Assembly (NCBI GenBank): GCA_030374805.1
Contig: JARGSG010000193.1
Coordinates: forward strand, 248,001-312,000
Direction: 5' to 3'
Origin: Gracilaria gracilis
Lineage: Eukaryota; Rhodophyta; Florideophyceae; Gracilariales; Gracilariaceae
Length of the DNA: 64,000 nt
Of the stretch, positions 56,816-64,000 are shown in pieces (position 1 is the stretch's first letter; each line of letters opens with the position of its first letter). A program made the translations under genes and the position numbers. A model generated the notes under the pieces. That model did no database searches and was not told the origin of the DNA. It saw nothing but the letters and a program-made list of their open reading frames with translations.

Positions 56816-59696
56816 CTCCTAGTGTCTATCGGACCAACGCGTTGACCTCATATGAGGTCAAAATGACCTCATATAAGGTCAGCCCGTTGAGAGAGTAAAA
56901 TAAACCAAAAAATTACATTCCGGACCTATAATGCGGACTTTTCAAATTTCAAAATTTGAAGTCCTTGAACAGTCGTTTCAGTAGTAGTCTGTAGGGCAAA
57001 ACGGCCAGTAATCACAGCTCAGTGGATAAGATATCCTATGTGAGCAAATTAAACGTGAGTTCAAACCTCGCTGAGTTTATTAAAACTCAAAAACTCCTTA
57101 TGGAGCTCAACTAATTCTAGTAATATGTTTACACTAAGAACGTTTTCAACACCTACTTGAACAACAGACAGAACAAGGTGACATCTGTTAAAGGGGCAGT
57201 TTCGTCAGAGTGTAAACATTATCCAGCATGTTCAATAACGCGGATTGAATTAGTAGGAGACTTAAGGCAAATGAACACTTGTTGATAATGTGATTCTTTA
57301 TGTGTTTTTATTCAATATCAGCGCTTGTTTACTTCTATGTTGACGGTGTTGTTGACAACAGATGTGCTTCAATTACTTTTTAACAACGTGACGTAACTCA
57401 ATGTGGTTCTTAAAGCAGTCCCTTCCTGTACCAGTGTGACATAAATACACTTCAAATTTCAAAGATAAATATAGCATTCAGAACATAAAAACTTAGACTT
57501 CATATTCCCTTTGCACACTTTGCATCGTCCTTGATATGAAGACTTCGTAATCACTCCATCCTTAGTTTTTCTCTTGCGATTAGTCTGCATAAGATGCACA
57601 CCAGTTCCTGCAGGTTTCGGAATATCATCTTCTATTTCCATATGTTCTTCATCTCGAGTCATCAAAGCGGTCCGGTCCCACGTATCAGTGATAAGCTCGT
57701 CAGCCAGCTTTGAATAGAAGTTATATGGAGATAATAACTTTCGCATACCATTATCAGCTTTGTAAAGCATCCACGCATCAACCATACAAATGGATAATAA
57801 AGATGAATTCACACGGAACGACCGATCTTTGACCTCGATTTTCTTCTCCAGTTTTAATTCATCTCGGCGGCATCTGTTGTGTCTGTCAATCATTGAACAC
57901 GTTTTATAGTATTCCTCACAATCCTCTGGTATCGGTACTTCAAGTTCAACTTTTCTCGAAACATTTCCTTGTCGTCTCCATCTTTTACGCATTATTGGGT
58001 TTCCAGGGTTCACCGTGTTGCATGTTGATATAAAGTACCTTCGTTCCCTATCGACTCACATTACCCCCATTAGATCAGTATTCAAACCGTTCCCCTTCGA
58101 AACCATTGAAACAAAATCTCCACGATTCTCTAAGGTCTTCTCTGATAAATGCTTCATAGGAAATTGACATGTTGCATTCTTGATAACCCCAGTAAAGCGC
58201 AGTCCTTTTTCCAAAAGAGCATTAGCTGTTTTCACAGATGCAAAAAAAGAATCTGCACAGACATGGCGTCAAGACCCAAACCATGGCTGGACTAATCGAA
58301 GTAAAATAGCAGTTCCATGAGTATGTTCTGTATCAAAATCCTGATCAGGGGCTTCAGATCCCATATTGAGCTCAATACTTAGCATGATACCACTTCTTCC
58401 GCAACAAACGGTTTTCATTTCCAACCCGTTTTCTGGTTTTCGATCCAGCGCGGTATAATGTGGGAGCCCCACATCAATCCAGTCTCCGCCCAGCCCATAC
58501 CAGCGCCACATACTCTCATCAACGCATAAAGCATGTGAAGGTGTCACGAAAGAACGGCGGTGATCATTGATGGCTTTCACGAAAACAGTGACTAAATTCC
58601 AGCGAGCCGTGCCATAATCATCTTGAGCAGCGTTACCACTGAAACAAATACAACGCCTTACAGTTTCAAACCTATTTCGTGACATTGCTTCACCAATTAC
58701 AGGCTGAGACATAAACCTGGATGCTGGTTTTGAACCCCAAAGATCTCTTCTATTGGATAACTCCAGCCTGCTTATCAAAACCATCACGCCAAAGAACCTT
58801 AAAAGCTCTCCACCACTAGTCGAAGAGGCACCATCATTTTCCAAGTTCTTGTTCGTCTTCTCCACAATAGTCTTCAGATGTCCAATGGGGAACATCTATA
58901 AAAAATAGTCAATGAATGTCATCGTACTTGGGCAATGACGTGGTGAGATAAAATCTCCGGCTGGGCCAATAACCTTCCACGGCTGCAATTGCATGCATCC
59001 ATTGATAGGGCTACAAATTGCCTCCGTGTTCCACGCACGATCATGCACAGTCACTGACTGGTCGGAAGGGAGTGTTTGTGAAACGGGATCCGCCTCCTGC
59101 AAATTTTTCAGTTGTTCTTCTTCATTCGGCTGATTGTCAACATTTTGGGCCGGTAACGGTGGTACAATTGCTGTGTCAACATTATCAGTTTATAAACTGT
59201 TAAGGAGACCATCACCAACCTTTACACTGCAAAGAAGAAGAGTACACTCTTTTTCGCGGTTTGGGATGTCAAACCGAATAGTGAGAAATGTACAGTTTCG
59301 GCCGTTGACGAGTCGAATGTCAACTTTTTTCACTGTTCCAGGGACAGTTTTCGTTTTTCAAAGAGACCCAAAGTAGCGTTTGCTTTCCGACTCACAAACT
59401 ACAAGGCGGGCATGACTGTGGAATTTGTTACGAACGGTACGACGAGGGTCTGTTGACGGGGCCATTGTGTACAGATTGTGTTGACGTTTGTGAAAAAATG
59501 CTCCAGCTTGGTTGCTGTGTACATGTCATGGGCGACTTTGGTTAACGCCATCAAAGGGAGGACGACGGAGGTGAGGACGAAGTGTTTTTTTTTTAAAAAG
59601 TGAAAACTTTTACTTAAAATTTATGTGAGTAAAAACTGACCTCATATGAGGTCATTTGACTTCATATGAGGTCAGTTGTCAAATAGACACTAGGAG
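56816..59696 (-). mobile_element. piggyBac-type transposon, degenerate
   Basis: Inverted ends CTCCTAGTGTCTAT (56816-56829) and its reverse complement (59683-59696) enclose 2.9 kb with a piggyBac transposase. Inside each end sit two copies of the palindrome GACCTCATATGAGGTC or near matches (56844-56859, about 56866-56881; 59638-59653, 59658-59673). piggyBac normally duplicates TTAA; here the flanks (CGCT or AACG on the left; AGAA or AAAG on the right, depending on edge) show no TTAA. Confidence 0.82.
57459..59190 (-). pseudogene. piggyBac transposase (DDE_Tnp_1_7), three in-frame stops
   Basis: A single minus-strand frame runs from about 59190 to the stop at 57459, broken by TAG at 58896-58898, TGA at 58269-58271 and TGA near 58061. 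No frameshift was needed. Landmarks: RRDLWGSKPASRFMSQPVI and RNRFETVRRCICFSGNAAQ (N-terminal domain), LCVDESMWRWYGL (first catalytic Asp), VCADSFFASVKTANALL (second Asp, just after the TGA), then EYYKTCSMIDRHNRCRRDEL with the third Asp and RVNSSLLSICMVDAWMLYK. The C-terminus has a zinc-type cysteine cluster (CKVCKGNMKSKFLCSEC). No ATG is found at the 5' end of the open frame. piggyBac enzymes excise precisely at TTAA; this copy is inactive. Confidence 0.88.
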
Positions 59697-59996
59697 AAAG
59701 AGCTTTGCTATCATTCTTGGTTCTTGGTGCACCAGACAACTTGGATCACCTTCTTGGTGATCCAATATCCTTAATCTTTATCATTTCCTTATATTATTGC
59801 CAAAGAAAAAGCATAAAGGATTGTTTATGTTCTTTGTTTCAAGAGTCTTTGATGCTCCTTCTAACAAGAAAATACTCTTTATATCTTGGAAGATATACTT
59901 CAGCGCACCTTGGCTTTTGGTATTTGACTTTTATTTAAGATAATATCAGATACAACAACACATGGGCGCCACGACGTATATTAAACACACGGCTGG
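59697..59996. other. Interval between piggyBac and the receptor-like gene
   Basis: Begins with the repeat-end phrase GAGCTTTGCTAT (59701-59712). It also has TTGGATCACC-TTCTT-GGTGATCCAA (59741-59765), a hairpin with 10-bp arms. No gene was seen. Near 59988-60010 GGCTGGTCAC is repeated in tandem. Confidence 0.5.
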
Positions 59997-61867
59997 TCAC
60001 GGCTGGTCACGGCTGTCATCTGTTGAAGAACAGCTAATGTTGTCCTTCATACCTGAATTGGGCTCGAGTGGGTCGTCTTCGGGCGGAAGTGCAGCTTCTT
60101 TGCTCCCGTTTTCTTTCGGGACTTGCTGAGGAACAAGCACCATTGCCAGAAATACAATCGCTCCAGAAGAAAATGCAAAGATGAAGAAAAGCTTCAGCTT
60201 GCCAAAGCTCAGAGTGCTATTGACTTCCGCTTGGCACCGCGGCATAGTTGAGAAATACTTGCTGAGAGTCATCGCTGTCCCATTCTTTTGTAGTTCAAGC
60301 GTCGCCATACTCATCGCTTCCGTCAGATCGCTACCCAATGGAAGAATTTTTGCAAGTCCACCGTTTAAGATTGGTTCGCCCACGATGACGAATTTACCAC
60401 AGAATTTTTCTCGAATTGCGGCCGCAATGGCAGACTCTCGGACACTCGCATACTTGCATCGCCCATCCTCAACAGCGTCGTACAGAGTTTCGTATGAATT
60501 GAAGAACTGTGGTGGATTCCCCACATGACATTTGCTGTAGCGAGACAAAGAGAAATTGTCAGGTGATTGTCAAGCCCCAAAACTCGTTTTCGCAAAGCAT
60601 TTGAATCATTTTGAACGGTATTGAACACCGCCTAACTTACTCAATTGCAATTGAGTTGTTCCAATAGGTCTCAAGAGCATTTCCTTTAAGGATGCACACT
60701 TCCGTGGGATCGATTCGGCAATTCTGAAGATCATCAACTGATTGAAACATAGACTGGATGGATTCCTGCACCAGAGAGGCGCTGATAGAGTGAAAAAACA
60801 CATAAAGTAGTGAACGTTAGACGTGCGGCTATTCTTCAATTGCAGGATGATAAGAAGCGTTAGGCAGTACTTACGTCATACTCGCCTCGTAAGAAAGTAC
60901 GAGAAAAAGTGAAGCTACTGCCAGAATCATGTTGAGGAACCACTGGCGCGTGGTGGTGCCACTTGTTACAACAGGCTCGTCGGATAGCATAAACATTCTC
61001 ATCACTGAACAAAGGCACATATAAGAAAAAGTCAGTGAGACAGGTTGCATGTGCATAAAAAAAAAAGAAAAGATGATAGGTACTTACTTGTGCTTTGAAA
61101 CGCCCTCCTTAGTCGATAGAGTAGGCGACTTTTTGTGAGATAGTATATGTAGCGCCGGAACCTACCAGTGGTGGGTGGTGGGGGCGATGCAGACGGATCA
61201 GGCGGTTCGAATCTGCGGTCGAGGATTTTCAAGAATGTAAACATCACGAACAACGTGGCAATGCAAAGCCAAGAGATTGAGTCATAGGTCTGAAGAAAGA
61301 ACCAAATTCGGCCAGAAACTGTGGCCTGAGAAACGTGAGTGAACACGACGTATCGGTCGTACACAAACGGAGGGAGAAAGTCTACTTTTCCGAAACGAGT
61401 GGAGGTTAGAAACCAACCGCCGATGCCAATATCACACTTGCAGTTTGGGGCATCTATGATTCGTCCAGCAGACATGTTTGTACATTCGTACATGGAGGAA
61501 ACGAAATAATTGAAATCGACGAGCGTCGCTTGAGGGAAGGGAAGCATAGAGGAGCAGGTCCAGTTGAGGTACGATTGGTGCTGGAGCAGATTTTCCTTCA
61601 CAACGCCATCCAAGCCATTCTTTTTCAAATATGAGGAAGACGGCAAACAATGGTAAGAATGGTGGAAGAAAGCTAATGGGGGGCAGGGAAAAGAAGTAAA
61701 TTTGAACAACATACTTGCCAGTTGCTGCGCGAGTTCCGAAAGGATATGGGAGGCTGGTCCATGAAGCAGCACCGCAGCGGAGGGTGCGACGATAACGCAT
61801 TTCGAAGGGCCAGTGCGGTGTATAGGGTATTGAAAACGAGAGTAACGAAGAGATGGAGAGATGACAT
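59997..61867 (-). CDS. Ionotropic glutamate receptor-like channel, five exons
   Basis: Exons: 61867-61715, 61619-61088, 61004-60875, 60781-60641, 60534-59997. All four introns are GT-AG (GTATGT, then GTAAGT three times; 95, 83, 93 and 106 bp) and phases match, giving 497 residues. A signal peptide (MSSLHLFVTLVFNTLYTALA) precedes a short S1 half of the ligand-binding domain with CDIGIGGWFLTSTRFGKVDF (Arg125 at the position of the amino-acid-binding Arg). M1 is about 160-184, M3 about 250-270 ending LVLSYEASMTASL, the counterpart of SYTANLAAFL. S2 begins IQSMFQSVDDL and includes ILPLGSDLTEAMSMATLELQ; M4 is about 432-453. There is no amino-terminal domain, and the pore-loop segment (about 205-240) is weakly hydrophobic, so conduction is uncertain. 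It probably acts as a ligand-gated channel or sensor. Confidence 0.85.
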
Positions 61868-63283
61868 GTTTGGGGAGGAAGACGTTTCGCAGAGGGGATT
61901 ACACAAATTGTGAGAAGACAAAATGTGAGAGAAAAGAGAGAGGAATGGTTTGCTGAAGAAAGGAATTTGAAGAGGCACAAGCGTGGGTGAAGACGGCGTG
62001 CTTTGTACCAACTGTGCCATCGACAGTTGAAAGTACGTGGCGTAATGGATGTCGTGCTGGAGGCGGACAGGCAAGCATACAGCAGAGACAGTTGCCCCCC
62101 GCTTCAAGCTGAGCTTGAAATAGTTAGTTGTGTGGTTATAGAACGCGACTTTTAGCCACAAACATCTCGTAGAACCGTCCGCGGGTCTCCCCAAAAGCCC
62201 CAAGGACGGATGAGTACATCAAACTGCGCACTAGCGTTCAGTATTTACTCTCCTTTTTCCCTCACTTGCAAAACCAGCTTCGTATACTTACAACACGAGC
62301 GTTCAACGCAATGCACCGAACAATGAAGACTAATTTCGAAAAACCAAGCCGATAATGTCGTACTAGCGCCAAGGCAAGCAGAAAGCCAGAACGACAGTTT
62401 GAAAGTAAACGCGCTTGGAACTTACATGAACTGACCAAATTTTGAAGTTGAGCGGGTCTAGCTGACCCAAACTAGCACACATATTCTCTAATTCTTGCGT
62501 AAGCGATCAGTTTGGCGAGTGTAACAAAAATGGGGCAGAATAACAGAATCTGTACATGAAATTTGCAGATTTCGAACAGATTTTGGCTACATCTGCAAGA
62601 TCAAGGCGACCTTTTCCCAACTGATAGGGGCTTTGATAGCTATAATCGGATTATATGATGAACATATACACGTAGTGTGGTAGCGTCATGCTAACTTACA
62701 AAACTTGAAAGTAGCTACTCCACCAGATGTGAAATATATTCGCTTTCGGCGAGCTTTAGAGGAGGGATGGTCTCCGTTACAAATGCACCCAGCCTTGTTG
62801 TGATGCAGTTGTATCAAATTCGATTCTCATTGGTTGAAATGCCAAGTATGCGCGGGTAGCCATCTTATACCTAAAGCTTCCCGAAGCCGAAGGTTGATCA
62901 AGGGGGCAACTGAACATGAAGTTGCGCCCATGCATCTAGCTTTGTGGCCAATTAATTTTATTTTGCTCCAACAAAGTAAATGTGCTTGCCCTACGACTTG
63001 GCGCTTTCGTAACTGTGAATGGCTTGGGTGCTTTGAGAAGAAGAGGAGACTGCGACTAGATGTGTACATGTGCATCTGTATGCTACACAATCTGCCGTTG
63101 ATAGTAATGGTGGTCCGCTGCTTTGCATGAATTGTGATCTATGCATTTGCGTGTAGGGTACTGCTTCTGTTCTATTTAATAAATGTTGAGAGTACATAGG
63201 CTCTCCAAAAGAACAGAAACAACAACCAACTACTGTACTTTTTAACTGTTTTCAACTACTTGCTCCTGGACGTCCGCCCTTTT
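61868..63283. other. Intergenic stretch
   Basis: Directly upstream of the receptor-like gene, on its strand, the DNA is pyrimidine-rich (61880-61960) and no TATA box was seen. No other gene is supported; frames at 62827-63197 on both strands mirror one another and lack motifs. Confidence 0.45.
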
Positions 63284-63571
63284 ATGCGCCTGCCGTGTTA
63301 TCTCTCGTCTGCTTGTCCTGTCGGACCTCAGCCGCTCACTACGGACTACCGCGATCACGGGCCTGTGGTTCAAACCATCAACCGTTTGGTAGTAACTGCG
63401 GCTCTTCCAGTGAAATTGTTTCTGGTGTTTCGTGAGGCCTACAACGTTATTTACCTTTTGGGAATCTATGATGTCCCAATTGATGATGTTAACTGCAAAG
63501 AGCTGTCTCGATATGTCTTTTCAAACGTCGATTCGTTGGTGGAAACGTTCAAACTGAGATTGATTCATTGA
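63284..63571 (+). CDS. Possible small hypothetical protein (95 aa)
   Basis: An ATG at 63284 opens a frame of 95 residues ending VETFKLRLIH. It contains a hydrophobic/charged stretch (VKLFLVFREAYNVIYLLGIYDVPIDDVNC) that looks protein-like. No homologue was recognised, no signal peptide or TATA box is clear, and it may be an exon of a longer gene or a relic. Confidence 0.25.
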   Translation: MRLPCYLSSACPVGPQPLTTDYRDHGPVVQTINRLVVTAALPVKLFLVFREAYNVIYLLGIYDVPIDDVNCKELSRYVFSNVDSLVETFKLRLIH

Positions 63572-64000
63572 GTAAATTGAGATGTATGGCAACAGTTGGG
63601 AGCTGAAGGACCGAAGGAACGTATTTAAGTTTCTGAACGAAAACACATCGTTAAGCACGTGGGCGTCCTCAATTGGGCTCGTCGCATCGGTCATAACGTT
63701 GTGGGGCGTGGACTAACGATTCAAGCGAAGCCTTGTGCTTGTGGTTGACTTGGCAAGGTTTTCCACCATTCGACATGGTCATGCAGTTGCTGGTGCAGAA
63801 GCTACCGGGCTTTAGGGTGAGAAGAAGCTTCCCTGTCACCTACGCGCTGTACCAAACGCGGATATAGATCAGATTGCGTAGATCAGTAAAAGTCGCGCCA
63901 CACTCATATATGAGCCCCGTGCAATCTGGGTTTTGGTTCATGGTATAAATTCGTTTTGACAGTAGTAATCGTCCTGCTCCTGGGTTTTTACCTATGCTAT
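63572..64000. other. Right edge, no gene seen
   Basis: No supported coding region or element end before the window stops. Confidence 0.4.

Noticed and set aside
1..64000. CRISPR arrays, rRNA genes, phage or plasmid functions
   Set aside because: No regularly spaced repeats, no rRNA-like sequence and only eukaryotic gene features were seen.

Overview
The window looks like nuclear DNA of a multicellular red alga (Florideophyceae type; inference). Genes are short and mostly intronless, a few carry 80-110 bp GT-AG introns, several have a TATA box about 100 bp before the ATG, and there is a GH16 agarase/carrageenase-like gene, a cluster of secreted cysteine-repeat proteins and a dense load of transposons. 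Nothing suggests a prokaryote, and no rRNA, CRISPR array or intact tRNA was seen.

Left third (1-17 kb) is a transposon nest. After a GC-rich gene-free stretch and a possible LTR (1494-1929) lies a decayed pogo/Tigger-like transposon (about 1.93-3.97 kb). From 3997 to 16982 runs a Tc1/mariner-type element flanked by TA, with four internal 14-15 bp direct-repeat motifs arranged as in IR/DR elements. A Ty3/gypsy retrotransposon (4540-15955; LTRs 838 and 849 bp, about 2% different; target duplication CATTG) landed inside the codons around the second catalytic Asp of the Tc1 transposase and split it into halves 11.4 kb apart. The gypsy gag-pol is broken by stops and frameshifts and ends in a split chromodomain. 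Between pol and the 3' LTR it carries a long open frame on the opposite strand.

Middle (17-44 kb) alternates secreted or membrane protein genes with repeats. There is a small coiled-coil gene (17.6-18.0 kb), a secreted 497-aa protein (20.8-22.3), a divergent pair of paralogous secreted proteins of an unrecognised family (22.5-23.4 minus and 24.7-25.5 plus), a three-TM protein (29.7-31.2 minus), and then a GCC2/GCC3 (ephrin-receptor-like) cysteine-repeat family: a truncated copy (33.6) and three intact genes (36.9, 39.4, 41.9). A GH16 hydrolase gene with a 3' intron follows (43.1-44.2 minus). Between these sit dispersed repeats with a covarying hairpin, and seven sites that look like Helitron 3' ends (hairpin, then CTRR, then T). 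One of those sites closes off the truncated cysteine-repeat gene, as expected for captured gene fragments.

Right third (44-64 kb) holds a small secreted PW-repeat protein, a second member of a small C2H2/CxxC zinc-binding family (first at 34.9 kb), a mitochondrial stomatin-like (SPFH) gene, a beta-propeller gene that has lost its ATG and one base, a PHO80-type cyclin, a small secreted Cys-rich protein, a dead piggyBac element with GACCTCATATGAGGTC palindromes at both ends, and a five-exon ionotropic-glutamate-receptor-like channel gene (59997-61867 minus).

All identities are by eye from motifs; no database search was made.
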